Positions 50,301 to 61,961 of a DNA stretch of 64,000 bases are shown piece by piece; within the stretch, counting starts at the first letter, position 1; each line of letters opens with the position of its first letter. A model generated the notes under the pieces. The model was not told where the DNA came from. It saw only the letters and a program-made list of their open reading frames with translations, and made no database searches. The DNA is taken from assembly GCA_034687125.1 (NCBI GenBank), contig JAQGBZ010000292.1, positions 1 through 64,000 of the forward strand, written 5' to 3'. A program made the translations under genes and the position numbers. This DNA is from Neelides folsomi. Its lineage: Eukaryota > Arthropoda > Collembola > Neelipleona > Neelidae.

Positions 50301-53300
50301 CCACATTTCCAAGGTGTTGACGGCTCCCTTTTTGACATTCGAGCTCCTCTTTAATAATTCCTCCACATATCCCCCACTGCCCCACTTACGATCAGCCAAA
50401 TGAAAGGGAAAACAAACTCCGAACACGCTAATACATTCATTTATATTAACCTCTATTCATTCAACCAACAACAATTACATACTTCCTTCCAATTTAACTC
50501 TTTGATTTATGCTTTTCCAATCCCGCTACAAAATCAGTTTCTTGATCAATCAATAATAAAAATTCAAATTTCTTACAAAAATGCTTGAATTCATTAAACG
50601 TATTTACGTAGGATATTCATGAAACGACCATTAGACAAACAATTACATGTCTTATATTTATTATGGTAATAAAGATAAATGAAATTAAATTGTTAACTGT
50701 GTCGGGTATTAAATACACCCAAAGTGGCGTTAAATACATGGTATTAATCCGACCTTCGGATTTGGTTCATTAATCATTGGACAGAAAGGTCGCGTGATTG
50801 TGAGTTGGCCTGTACCTCCTTCTGGGGTGTTTCTGTGGGGTCTGTGTCACCAGGAAAAGAAACTCCTCTCGGAATCAAGTCCAGTAGTGGATGGAGGCCC
50901 CAGTGTTGAATCACTCCAGTGATTTATCTCTTCTATGTATAATATAATCTCTTCAATATGTTAATCACTCCTCTCCCACTTACCCTCACATGCTTCACAT
51001 AGCAGTCCCACACTCAAAACACGGCCAAACTTCTTTCAATGAGGTTCCATACATTCTCAAAAACTCACAACCCCCCGATCCCAACACTCTTTACCTCGAT
51101 CCTCATCACGCAACAATACAAATGAATCCAAGTTGGAGTAAACCGAGAAGATTCTTACTATTTTCTCACAACCAAACCGTTTCTTCAGTCCTTTCACACA
51201 AGATAGTAAAAGGTGTAAAAATGATTATTTCTCAATCTTTATCTAACGACATTTCCATTTCACCCGAATTTTATTCTCTTTCATTGTAATACACAGGTAC
51301 TATTTTAATTACAAGTTCGGTGAGTTGTGGTTGTAAAGGGGAGAAATGCCGACTGTTCGAGTTTGTATGCAGATGAGATTGCGGCAGATTTATCTCTCTG
51401 ATCTTTCTCTGAAAGGTAGGAGTAATTGGGTGGCTCCACCCGAACTACTAAATTTCCCATCCAAACATTTCCCCCAGTTCTCCGACAGCCGACCACATGA
51501 ACATGTTAACCACCCCTTCCCCATCTTCACAAAATCCATTTACCTTCAATACACATCTCATCTCTCGGAAATAGAGATGAGTTTGGGGGTAAGCAGTAAG
51601 CACTGGGCCTATTAGAATTAACTCTCAACCATGGGAAGGTGTAGAGGGCGAGAGAAGAACATGTGTTCATTGAAGGGTCGGATGTCGGAAGAGTTAATAA
51701 TATTCGTCCCAGCATGAGAGACTCATCGAGGTGAGTCGGAGGAGTAATTACCTTCAGTGCTTGGACGTATGTGTCTGCCACCGGTGACTCCCTGTTTCAA
51801 TATATGATTCTATCATAATATGTTGGCGTATATGGGGGCTTGGAGAGTTGGACGGATTATATGCGGATTAGAGCTGTAGAATCCGGCGAGTTGGTCCGTA
51901 CGCCGATTACCGCCCTCAGTCCTTAATTACTCGTTAATGTTCTCCGTACGGCACGTGTGTGAACGGGAGGAGGGATAAATTTATGTCTCATCGATTTGCC
52001 CACTACTTTATCTTCCGACAACTCGTCCCGGGTTTCCCTTCCATTTCTATCCAGTCTGTACATTTGGGAAATTGACCGTATCGGGCAAAAGGATCAAAAT
52101 CCATTCACTCATAAACTTTCTCCCATAAGGTTCATGAAAATACATTGGCTCTTAAAATAACGTTTAACTACACACCCTTCGTCATCGCTTCCGAAATCTC
52201 ATATACATAAACTTTTTTAATTTCCTTTTATATGATGCCATTAACTAGGCTCACCATATAGCTCACCTTTATGCTCAAAGGCATTAGAGTTATTATACAA
52301 TTTACTTTCTGGAACTTCCATATTTTTACAATAGCTTATTATTCCTTGGAATCTTTATATGGATATAAAGAACGGCCCAAATATTTGAAAGCTTTATATT
52401 TTCCAGTCGGATTTACTCGAAGGTAGGGAAATGGGTGAATAAATAAGAGAAAAACTCATTTAGTTTTCTCCCCTCAGAAAACAAGGTGAAACAATGAGGG
52501 TTGAATACTCTCATTTATTCCCTTTAATATAACCCTGCTAATTCGAGTCGTGAGGGTTGGAGTGATGCTTACCTTTAAAACCATATGATCACACGACGCG
52601 GATTCTCTCCCTTTTTCGATACAATTATCTTTCATTTATCTCCCGGTCGTAAAATTGATCGAGCGTTAAGCGAGCTGAGAAGGGGCCATACGCAACGACT
52701 GATTCACCTAATTTACATATTCATTAACTTACCTTTATATTGGATTATTCTAAAGCAAAATGACTTTTGATTCGGAATGATATAGTGTTAAAATAACTAT
52801 TATTTTGTTATTTCAAATAGGAAAATATTTTATACATATAATCAACATATGCAATTAATTTGCCAAATATATTATTTTTATATAATAATAAAATCCATTT
52901 ATAAGTATTTAATTTGTAGTTTACATTATACTCTATAACTCTATACAAATGGTCATGTATCATCGTCGTGTAGCTGAAGTTGTTTTTTAGTCATTGATAT
53001 GAAATGTCTAAATAAGGAGATTTGGTTTCTCCTCCCATTTCTTCTTCTTCTGGCTCTCCTTTAATTCTTCTTTTTTTAATTCCAGAATCAATGGGACGAC
53101 CAAAGGAGGAGCCGGGCATGGAGTTCCGGAACCGAGAGCTCACCGCCTTTGATCACACTCCCTTAGACGGCGAACTCTTCTTGCAAGTAAGCAGAAACAT
53201 AGAAATAGTTTTGTAGTTTCAATTCACAAGAATTTGTTCAATGCCGGCTCATCTCGTTTTCACTAAAGGAATTTGAGATACTTGTCAGAGATGAATTTGG

Positions 53301-56300
53301 TATTAGCAGTTAGAGGATGATTGGAATTTTCTATTGTTATTCCTAGAGTTTTGTGGATATCGGGGAGAAGGTAATTAAATTACACTAATTGAATTACTGG
53401 CCCAATTTTTCAATTAAGTTTGCATGTTTCTTCTCCATCAGGCTCAATGCAAACGCATCTGATCTCCCCGCATTACATGTTTACTGTGCTCAGTATAGTT
53501 ATTTTACTTCTACACGGTCGACATGGACGCCTATGCAAAGAACATTTCATTCTATTTACCAAACATACCATTTAAAGGTGAACAACACAATGCAGACAAA
53601 CATTTGATAAGAATTTTTGTATAAAAGCAAATTATAAGTTTATAATGAAAATGGTCATTTGTAATTCATAACTGATATTTCCCTTGAGCTATTTCCCTGT
53701 CAGACAATTGAAGAAATTCAAATAGAAACTTTCTTCTATCAAACTCGGGCTCGTAAATATGATAGACCTTGTCGGAAATACAAAGGATTGCCATTTAGTT
53801 AATCAAAAGTAATTTCATTATTATAAATAATTCAATGTATTAAAAATTGACACTGTAAAAACTTTTCAACTGATTGTCGGATCGCCAATGCATTTTATTA
53901 AAGTCTAGACAGGATTTGTGACTACATATAGTGTACGACGTAATATTAGTATATTAGTCTCCCGGTCCCGGCACTTAATACTAATAGAACTTAATAGCAC
54001 ACTCCTATTAGTGAAATTGTATCCGAAGAGGAACCATAAGGATTGAACAAGTTTAGCGGAAAAGAAAAAGTTCTCGCGAATTTCATTATTACTTCCCTAT
54101 ATATTCCCTCTTATTAGATCCGGATTGAAAGTGAGGAAAAAAAGAAGTTGGAGGAATTAAAACTTTTCTCATCAGATAAAACTTTTGTCGCGTGTTTTGA
54201 GGGGCCAGGGTGGAGAAATGGAATGTTATTAAACATTTACTTTTTCTATTACGCCCAAGTAAGATGAGTCGATGTGGAGATGAGATTAGTTTCAATCCCC
54301 CAAAAAACTTCATTTCCTTTGCGGTTGAGGAGAACAAGATGGAGGGATTCAACTCTTGTCAAGAGAAACCTTCAGGTCGACCAAGATCCCAAATCCAATT
54401 TGCCCAATTCCAATTTCTTCGATTCCTCTCGGACAGAGATTACTTATGTATGAAAAGACCATATGTTCCTCCCTTTATAATTCCATTTCTTCATTTGGAG
54501 CGAAGGGGAATTTTTTACTACTGGCATACATACATTTCAAACATTTGAGGAGAGATGGATGACGAAGGCTCAATGCAGTAGAGAACCTATTGGAACATTG
54601 GAAGGAATACGTGAGCGAGGAAAGTGATCGATACCTCGAGGCTTCTTCAACTTCTTCAAAAAAATGTATGAAACATTCGAGAAAAAAAGTTAAACTAACA
54701 TTGAGAAGTTTGAAAGTCAATTTGTCAATATTCGATCTCGTGATTTATGGAATTCTCCCATCCGCTTTATGTTGCTGATTCTCAATTACTCATTCTTTTC
54801 AATCATTTTTCAAGACTTATTTTTTCCATTCAAAACCTACGCTGGAAGAAAAAGTGGGCAAAAGTTAAAAAGAAAAACGAAAAGTTAAAGAGAATTGATT
54901 CCAGTTCCAGTGGGATTTATTCCTCTTGATAGAAAGATTACAAGGAGAAAATGATGGTTATAGAATCAAATACCAAAATGGTAAATGTTCTTTATACAGG
55001 TCTAAATATTTAAAGCGAGCATTGAGTCATGGAATATATTAACTGACGGAGGGAATGATGATGATGATGATGATCGGGAGAATTTGAATGATACAGGTTC
55101 AATCAGAGGAGAGAGAGGGATAATGCATCTGTAATGAGGAAATAATTGAAGGAGAGTTTCTCCCTTCTTTATACTATAGGATTTTAAAACTGTCCGACTC
55201 CCTTCTATGAAATATGGCCCACGTTGGCAAGTACAAATTCGCTCAATAAATCAGGTGTCAGCTCAGGTCTCCCCTTTTTTACGAACCCCGAACCTTTCCC
55301 CGCATCCCTTCATACTCCAGATTACGAGGCGAAGGAAGGAGGCTAAATATCCAAACACACACACACCGCATTTATCTCTTCGCCCTTCGGGAAACAATTG
55401 AAATTTTTTACGTCGGCGAAAGACAACAGACACTTATAAATACATTTTGAGATGGGGCGCAGAAACTGGGGAGATTCCAATATCAGAGAACGGGCCGTGT
55501 TCTGTAATTAGGAAACTTTTCTATTCTTAAATTACACAACCCTGGATTGAATAATCGGAAGATGTGGGAAAATGTTCAAAAGGTTTTTTTTCAAAATTTC
55601 AATTATTTGAGATTTTGGATATTTGTATATGGGATATTTTGTATATTGTATTAAGGCAAGGGTTGATAAATATGAGTGTTGTAGTGAATTGTAGGATTTA
55701 TCCAAATTCGCAATTTGTTGTTTGAGCCGGCTTGTAACCTCCCGCGGATGAAGTTATGTGACGAATGTGTTTGTAGGCGCTGAATGGATTCCTCCTCATC
55801 CTCACCTGCGACGGGGAAGTTTTCTTCGCGACTCACAGCATCGAGAGCTACCTCGGTTTTCATCAGGTAAGAATACGTAATGAGAGGAGATTTGGGGAAG
55901 TACGCGTGGCCCCACCCGGAGGGACGAACAAAAACAGGATTTACGATGACATTTTTATATCGGGGAAGAGGAGAGGAGTTCTGAAGCCCCCACCGGTGAT
56001 CTATGTCTTAATAAGTCGTGGCTCGACCACCTTCGGCCACCTTCTCCGTATAAATTACCCACCACCATTTACCAAATCCAATACTCGAGAGACAATTATT
56101 TGGAAACCTGTTTCTTCTCGATCATATAAACGGCCCCATCCGTACGGAAACCTTAATTTATTCAATATTATAATACACCATTTCTCGGATTCATGAGACG
56201 GGAATTGATACGATGAGGAGACTACGCCTTTTACAACAATTCAATTCAATTTTTTCCCCTTCAATTATTTTTGAGACATTTTAATGTCTACATTTTCTAA

Positions 56301-59300
56301 ACAAAACTTTCAATTTCATTTTCATTTTCATATGTAAAATAAAATATCCTTTATTTAAAATATTTTATTTAGCTACCTATACACTTTTGATATTTATGTA
56401 TAAGCTGAAAGCTATAGGTTTAAAGTTAACACTTTTTGTCAATAAATAGCGGATCTCAAAAAAAACATTCTGTATTTAATAAATATGATTTAAATTTATT
56501 AAATATTAAATAATTAATTTCTTTCGGCAATGTTGGCTGAAATGATAGAGGGATAATGGAGAGGAATAAAGCTGTTAGGGTTCCCATTGCTTCTCTGTCG
56601 TCTCCCGGTAAGTTTATGAGAGGAGTCCCATGGAGTGGAGCCGTCGAATGAATTTGTAGTCTCCGCCGACGGGGAAGCTGTTGTGGTGAAAAATTAAGGG
56701 CGGCCCGGTTCCCGAGACAAATAATGTCTCTCATACCCTCATAATTAAACCAAGGAGTGAAAGGTGACTTCAACTCTTTTCTATTTTATTCATTTTAGTC
56801 AGACATCGTTCACCAATCCGTCTACGAGCTCGTCCACTCCGAAGATCGGGAGGAGCTCCAACGACAGCTCATGTGGAACGCGTTCTTCCCCACGGAACTC
56901 TCCGGGATGTCACTCCAGGAAACGGTCCACACGGCCGACCACTCACACTTCCTCGAGAGATCATTCACTGTCCGCTTCCGATGCCTCCTCGACAACACTT
57001 CAGGATTCCTTGTATGATCTCGATCTTCTTAATTATATCTCGATTTCGACCTTCTTAATTATTATCATTGTGGACGACAATCACGCCATGTGGGACTACT
57101 GCTGATTGTTTCTTGTGGTGCTAATTGCAGCTTGGAGCAAATTGTAGATTTTCCTAAAGTAGGATTTCTCCAATGGGAAAGGAAATTGAAGGAGAAGGGT
57201 TCAACATATTGCATCGGTCCCATAAAACCCTTTTAATGATAGAAGGAGAGTAAATCAGGAATTTCGTGAGCTTTGCCTTTCTCCCTGTGAATCCCTGTAC
57301 TGTATATTTATCCGTTCTGTATGGTGTTTGTACAGTATGTATGTAATATATGATATGTATGAGGCCTTATTGGCGATATATGTAGACATATAATTATGCT
57401 AAGGTGGTCTTTTAATTTCGTAGATGTGTAATTAAGATACGAGTGGGTGAGTGAGGGCGATTAGGGCCGTAATGGTCTGAGCCTCTCGGATCAATTGCTC
57501 TCCCCATTGATTTTCTTATCGGCCCTCCCGAGAGTTGTCATTCTGACCGGAAGGGAAAACTCCGCGCAGGAGTACCAAACCTTACTGAATCACCTATTGA
57601 TTTCGCATATTTCTTGATTCATTTTACTAAAAACTCCTCCTTCCTCCTTCTTCCCAATTGACTTACCTTTACGAACTTTCCCTCCCACCCGATCCTACCC
57701 ATTTTATCAGGATTTTTCCTACAATTTGGATTTTATGTACACTTTTAAATCTCTTCCTTAATTGTAGGTAAATTGGATAAAATTGGCTTGTTTAAAGCAA
57801 AAGTTAATTTTGCTTTTATACCTTGACATGTATAGGAAAATTTAATTGCGACATGGGTAGGGAGTTTTGTTTATTTAGAACATTTAAATGGTTTAGACTT
57901 AAAAGATTTCTTTAGGTTAATTTATTAACGTTGAATCTAATTTCAAAATTAGAACTTTGCCTATTCACTTATGCTAAATAATGCTAAAACATAATTATGC
58001 CATTTTAATTATAAGAAGTATATTAACCATTATTAGATTCCCCTTTAAAAAGTATTATTTTTAAGGAGCGTGTTTGCCCTCATTTCAAATCCACTTATTT
58101 AAGTTGGATATTGAAGAATTACTCCGTAATACATATTTATCAAGAACCCAGAAGTCTTTGGCACACTCTCAATTAATGCCAACTAACTTCAATATTACTT
58201 ACCGATTAAAGCCGAATTACAAGGCACGGAGAGCGAAACACAAAAATAAATTCACAAAACGGAACTGCTTTCAAATCCATAATATAAAAATGATAAAAAC
58301 ATTAAAAAATCCATTTATTTTATTGCTGACACACTCAAATGTACGAGACGTACAATATGATGGCTTAACAATCTGCATATTATTATTTTATTAAATATAG
58401 CTATTACGTTGATACTTTGGTATAAATCACATACTTAATATATGTAAGTTTTAATCTTGATACAATTTTTGTATTGGGACGAATGTATGGAAGAAAGTGA
58501 AATGAATTGGATTTGAAAGCATGTTGTATAGTTATAAGGGGAATTTATATGAGTAGCATTTAATTTAAACTCTATCTGTCTTGTTGCGTGCTTGAGCTCC
58601 TTGTTGGAATTAACCCTTTGATAGGGGCTGGGCAAAGGGGACCGCACGCCAACACAATTGTAGGAAAGAGGAGTCGTAGGGCCACTTGAGCTTCACCACA
58701 CACCCCTCATTCTCATTTCGGATTCAAATGTAGGAAGATTAAGGAACGAGAATTTCCTCTCATTTTCCGGGCCACCCTCGGCCCAACTCTCATGCCCTTC
58801 TATGTATCCCACAATCACCTTTGTCTCATTTCCCTAAACTAGAGAAATAAAGTATATTATTAAACCCAATCCTTTCTATTCAAATTTAACAGCCCAATAA
58901 ATTATTTGGGAAGCAAATGAATAGTCGGAGTAATGGGGTTTCGAACCCGTTTTCAGATAATTCATTCTTTTTCATGTGCCAAATCCAAGCTATAATAGTA
59001 ACGGCTATGCTTTTCAATTGAAGTGATAGGAAATGGTAAATGTTAAAATAACATGTAAGGAGAGCAGGGGACCACTAAAGATATCAGTAATAAATGATTT
59101 TTGTTTTTTATCATTTCAGCGGCTTGATATCCGTGGCCGAATCAAAGTTCTCCACGGACAAAATCGAAAGTCTGAGGATCCTCCTTTGGCACTATTTGCT
59201 CTCTGCACGCCGTTTGGGCCCCCGTCGCTCCTCGAAGTGCCCCAGAAGGAAGTCATGTTCAAGAGCAAACACAAATTGGATCTCAGCATTGTCTCAATGG

Positions 59301-61961
59301 ACCAAAGGTATTACACAACTCACAGAAGTTTATTACATTAATACCTATTTAATTCTATTAAAATATTTTTCTATTAACTCACTCAATATATATTTAAAAA
59401 ATATTTATTTCTAATACATGAACATGCTAAATTCAATGTGTAGTTATTTAAGACTGCTATGTACTTTATTACTCGTATATGTAATTGATTTGTTTTACAA
59501 TCAAAATTATTGTCCTTAAGATATTAGTTTTCTAATATTTATTTGAGTTGCAGAGGGAAGATGCTGATAGGTTACACAGACAGTGAGTTGACGAGTATGG
59601 GGGGATACGACCTAGTCCACTTTGATGACCTCGCCTACGTCGCTTCTGCCCACCAAGAACGTGCGTACCAAAGGAACCAAATTTTTCCGTGTCCAGTAGC
59701 TCTAAGAAAGATCTACTCAATTTACTACTTTACTACTACGGTATTATAATATGGGAGAGATTTAACTCATATTGTGATTGTTTTTTTAGTGTTGAAGACG
59801 GGGGCGAGCGGTCTCATCGCCTACCGGCTCCAGAGCAAAGAAACTCAATGGCAGTGGCTCCAAACCAGCTCTCGATTAGTCTACAAGAATTCAAAGCCCG
59901 ACTTTATCATCTCCACCCATCGCCCTCTCATGTATGGATCTCCGAATGTTGAACAATGTGATTTGCATAGGAGTTGAGATTCGTAGTAGTGGCCCGTAAA
60001 TCCACCTTTTAAACTCGTTAACGAGAGGGAGAGTGTCGTCAATTATACCATCATTGGTCAGCTCCTGGGCCCTTCTTTTCCCCAAACACATTCCCTCTCA
60101 CGTAGTTAAACACGACTCCCTCAACTCCTTTTTACCCTACCTTTGTGAGTCTTTAAGTTTAACTAATGTAGGGATGCATTATGCAGTCTTTTGTTCATTC
60201 ACATCATTTGACTCAAAGGAGAATTTTTCCCATCTCATTAAGCGATTTTCGAGATTTCGCCCCACACAGCCCCATCCTTCAAGAGAATCCCGCCTCAAAT
60301 GGGCCATTAAAGGACAAACGGGCCCAATAATTGAACGGTTAATGCCTCATTCTGAACATTCCAGCCACTCGGATCAGAGAAGCTCCCACAGTTTGAACAT
60401 TCAAACAAATCTTATCCTTATCTCCTCAATCCCTTTAAACAATAGCTAAAACTCACCCACAATTCAAGAAGAAAAAGAAGGACCCGCTCTGAAAAACACG
60501 GTTTACAATTAGAACCATAAAAACCTGTCAAATTCCCTTTTTTTCATAAACGCAACATCGATAAATGTCAATATTCTTAAAATATAAAAATTATCTTACA
60601 AATATTTATTCTAAATAACTACAATCGAAATATTTATATTTTTTAATTTAAATATATTGATATAATGTTAAAGTTTTAATTAGAACTTGTAAATGATAGT
60701 AAATTTTCAATATTTAAAATTATTATCCATTTATTCCTGATAATTCATTTTTTTAATTATAGGGAGGAGGAGGGCAGAGATTTGCTTGGTAAGCGTACAA
60801 TGGACTTTAAAGTTTCCTACCTTGACGCTGGCCTTACAAATTCATACTTTTCTGATGCGGATCCTCCTGTCACTTCCACAGCCTCTTCAAGTGGCCCAAC
60901 TCCCAAAACGAGAAGATACAAAACTCAATTGAGGGATTTCCTCGCGTCTTGTCGATCCAAGAGGAAAATTGCTTCAGAGTATTCACCAGTAGAAGGGAAT
61001 AACACGGTAGTTGCGGCGGCCGCAGCTGCAGCCGCCGCCGCTGCCACAACACCCTACGCTCCTTACAATTGCAATGCAATGAGCTACAACAACTATAACA
61101 ATTTGGGAAGTGGAGCGGAAACCAATTTGTACAACCACCAACCTTCAAACTTCTACGGATCTTTTGAGAACAGATACCTGGAAAACTCTCTCTTTCAATA
61201 CCGGACTTTGGGGACATATTACCCGGACTACTCAGGGAGTCCTTATGTCCAAGCAGCTTCAAATGGATTCTCGTCACTTTATGAAAACGAATATAGCAAA
61301 GGATACAACCAAGTGAATCATCATCAGGAGAAAAATCCAAAAATTGAACCAAAGGAAGAACCCAAATCTGATTTCTACAATGGGAACGATACGAGACAAA
61401 CTGTTCTCATGTGGGGTTCAACAGGACACCAAAGATCTTACAGCGTAGACAAAAAGTATGCTCCGGACCCTTTAAGGTTATTTCATTAAATTACTACAAT
61501 TTTAACAGAAAATTTTTTTTACTACTCTATTAAGCATTAATTAAGCAATAATGATTAACTTGGATTAAGCATTTCAATTAATTTTAAAAATAAAATATTG
61601 TAGATCACTAAGTGAAATGGGTTCGAGTGGAAATGAGTGCAAATGGGGTTCGATCATAAAGAGCAGTCTCGGTGTGATCGGAGAAGCGGGTGGCGGGAGC
61701 CATCATGATCATGAGAAAAGTGTTTATCATCTTCAAAGCTATCATCATCCTACTCAACCCACTGAAGATGTTTGGGTCTATCCTCCGGCGCCTATTAAGT
61801 AAATTTAACTTATAACCAACATTTAAATATTAATATATTAATATTAAATGTTTCTCATATTAATATTAATAAAAACTCACTATTTTTATAGCTCTTTGGT
61901 ATCGGCGGCAGCAGCTGGTGAGGGTTATTATCCCACAGCATCAGCATTATCTCTGAGGTGA
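26303..61961 (+). CDS. ss: Spineless, arthropod aryl hydrocarbon receptor (bHLH-PAS transcription factor); 11 coding exons
   Basis: Exons listed separately below join in frame to 688 aa. The protein pairs with Tango/ARNT and binds GCGTG-type sites in the nucleus; in insects it specifies antenna, distal leg, bristle and photoreceptor subtype fates, and invertebrate AHRs are not known to bind dioxins. Domains: basic N-terminus with KRRRR; bHLH about 30-82 with [13 protein letters not shown] about 110-215; PAS-B about 265-360; post-PAS block [15 protein letters not shown] and [17 protein letters not shown], characteristic of Spineless; an 11-alanine run; a Tyr/Asn/His-rich activation-type tail. 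The ATG at 26303 has A at -3 and gives the insect-like start [15 protein letters not shown]; an in-frame ATG at 26276 would add nine residues but has C at -3. Introns 1 and 2 (9.2 and 17.3 kb) dwarf every other intron in the window. All junctions are GT-AG and frame-consistent. Confidence 0.96.
27594..27913. promoter_or_regulatory. Cluster of AHR/Spineless-type sites (GCGTG / ACGTG)
   Basis: Within 320 bp: CGCGTG (27593-27598), CACGT (27604-27608), CACGTG (27654-27659), CACGC (27889-27893, the reverse of GCGTG), TTTGCGTG (27898-27905) and ACGTG (27909-27913). The last three form a compact inverted group. Spineless/AHR:ARNT heterodimers bind TNGCGTG; other bHLH-PAS and bHLH dimers bind ACGTG/CACGTG. 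It lies 1.2-1.6 kb downstream of the gene's own promoter. Function inferred. Confidence 0.35.
34560..34660 (+). repeat. 15-bp tandem repeat array with 30-bp higher-order unit
   Basis: Six full units and one partial: AAAATAATGCAAAAG alternates with AAAATAATGCAACAT (last full unit ...CAATAT, then a decayed AAAATAATCCA). Units are nearly identical, implying recent expansion of a 30-bp dimer. Each unit contains ATGCAA, similar to POU-type octamer half-sites. Confidence 0.9.
35567..35757 (+). CDS. ss: ss coding exon 2 (bHLH domain)
   Basis: Encodes residues 19-82: [20 protein letters not shown], then the helix-loop-helix with [38 protein letters not shown] and YFG. Acceptor ATTTTTTAG, donor G|GTAAGTC, phase 1. 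Confidence 0.96.
43883..43912 (+). promoter_or_regulatory. TTTGCGTG followed by TATAAAAG in ss intron 2
   Basis: TTTGCGTG (43883-43890) lies 15 bases before a consensus TATAAAAG (43905-43912). This is the spacing expected of a response element next to a core promoter. No clear initiator or downstream exon was found; an internal promoter upstream of exon 3 is possible but would give a product without bHLH. Confidence 0.25.
50099..50120 (+). repeat. (GT)n microsatellite
   Basis: Imperfect GT run interrupted by one TA step, in ss intron 2. Confidence 0.8.
53086..53186 (+). CDS. ss: ss coding exon 3 (bHLH to PAS-A linker)
   Basis: Encodes residues 83-116, a poorly conserved linker ([20 protein letters not shown]) ending in the conserved LDGELFLQ that begins PAS-A. 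Acceptor TTAATTCCAG after a long pyrimidine tract, donor CAA|GTAAGC; in phase with exons 2 and 4. Confidence 0.93.
53187..55776. other. ss intron 3 (2.6 kb)
   Basis: No gene recognised. Composition alternates as in the larger introns, with GC-balanced blocks at about 54.1-54.45 and 55.2-55.5 kb. Confidence 0.5.
55055..55074 (+). repeat. (ATG)n microsatellite
   Basis: About 6.5 perfect ATG units in ss intron 3. Confidence 0.85.
55777..55866 (+). CDS. ss: ss coding exon 4 (PAS-A)
   Basis: Exactly 30 codons (residues 117-146): [20 protein letters not shown] and [10 protein letters not shown], near-identical to insect Spineless PAS-A. Phase 0 at both ends. Confidence 0.97.
55867..56798. other. 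ss intron 4 (0.9 kb)
   Basis: GC-balanced sequence directly after the donor (to about 56.17 kb) and again at 56.55-56.75 kb, AT-rich between. Open frames on both strands, none recognisable. Confidence 0.5.
56799..57011 (+). CDS. ss: ss coding exon 5 (PAS-A, second part)
   Basis: 71 codons (residues 147-217): [20 protein letters not shown] through [17 protein letters not shown]. The central stretch ([15 protein letters not shown]) is the variable part of the domain. Phase 0 at both ends. Confidence 0.97.
57012..59119. other. ss intron 5 (2.1 kb)
   Basis: No gene recognised. GC-balanced at about 57.42-57.60 and 58.60-58.83 kb, AT-rich elsewhere. Confidence 0.5.
59120..59307 (+). CDS. ss: ss coding exon 6 (inter-PAS / PAS-B start)
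   Basis: Residues 218-279: [55 protein letters not shown]. Highly conserved with insect Spineless. Ends in phase 2 (AG|GTATT). Confidence 0.97.
59554..59660 (+). CDS. ss: ss coding exon 7 (PAS-B)
   Basis: Completes Arg280, then [20 protein letters not shown] and [15 protein letters not shown]. Donor C|GTGCGT, phase 1. Confidence 0.97.
59790..59931 (+). CDS. ss: ss coding exon 8 (PAS-B end)
   Basis: [37 protein letters not shown] and STHRPL. Acceptor TTTTTTTAG, donor AT|GTATGG, phase 2. Confidence 0.96.
59932..60762. other. ss intron 8 (0.8 kb)
   Basis: Contains a 138-codon plus-strand open frame (60033-60449) without recognisable features, treated as chance. Its right end is AT-rich. Confidence 0.5.
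60763..61476 (+). CDS. ss: ss coding exon 9 (post-PAS block and transactivation tail)
   Basis: Largest exon, 238 codons. Begins [20 protein letters not shown], then [14 protein letters not shown], the Spineless signature [17 protein letters not shown], eleven consecutive alanines (codons 61013-61045, GC-rich), and a Tyr/Asn/Ser/His-rich tail. Donor TTTAAG|GTTATT in phase 2; read-through would end after only three more residues, so an intron-retained short isoform is possible. Confidence 0.95.
61604..61798 (+). CDS. ss: ss coding exon 10
   Basis: 65 codons in phase with exon 9: [18 protein letters not shown], then a His-rich stretch ([18 protein letters not shown]) and [11 protein letters not shown]. 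Acceptor ATATTGTAG, donor AA|GTAAAT, phase 2. Confidence 0.88.
61892..61961 (+). CDS. ss: ss coding exon 11 (C-terminus)
   Basis: Completes Asn666 and encodes [20 protein letters not shown], then LR and a TGA stop at 61959-61961. The stop overlaps a possible donor (CTGAG|GTGACC), so further 3' exons in an alternative isoform cannot be excluded. Confidence 0.8.

Larger units (their letters stand above)
35758..53085. other. ss intron 2 (17.3 kb), no nested gene seen
   Basis: Again AT-rich with GC-balanced blocks, near 36.45-37.15, 37.4-38.0, 38.9-39.4, 39.7-39.96, 41.28-41.97, 42.45-42.75, 43.0-43.45, 44.2-44.63, 44.75-45.1, 45.33-45.6, 45.8-46.2, 47.9-48.35, 48.65-49.05, 50.1-50.4, 50.75-51.0, 51.3-52.1 and 52.5-52.7 kb. 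No gene, RNA gene or transposon recognised. It ends in a strong polypyrimidine tract (53022-53083) before exon 3. A TATA/GCGTG pair at 43883-43912 is listed separately. Confidence 0.5.

Noticed and set aside
50014-50385. 123-codon minus-strand ORF in ss intron 2 with a Thr/His repeat
   Set aside because: The repeat is only the translated GT microsatellite; overlapping frames are equally open.
58931-58950. GGGTTTCGAACCC resembling a tRNA T-arm
   Set aside because: No matching acceptor, D or anticodon stems on either strand within tRNA distance.
60033-60449. 138-codon plus-strand ORF in ss intron 8
   Set aside because: No domain character, low-complexity Ser/His content, and it lies between two exons whose phases join perfectly without it.
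60870-61352. 160-codon open frame antisense to ss exon 9
   Set aside because: It is the mirror of a genuine conserved coding exon; the sense strand carries the Spineless signature and the antisense product has no recognisable features.
61826-61860. AT-only inverted repeat in ss intron 10
   Set aside because: Pure A/T hairpins are frequent by chance at this composition.
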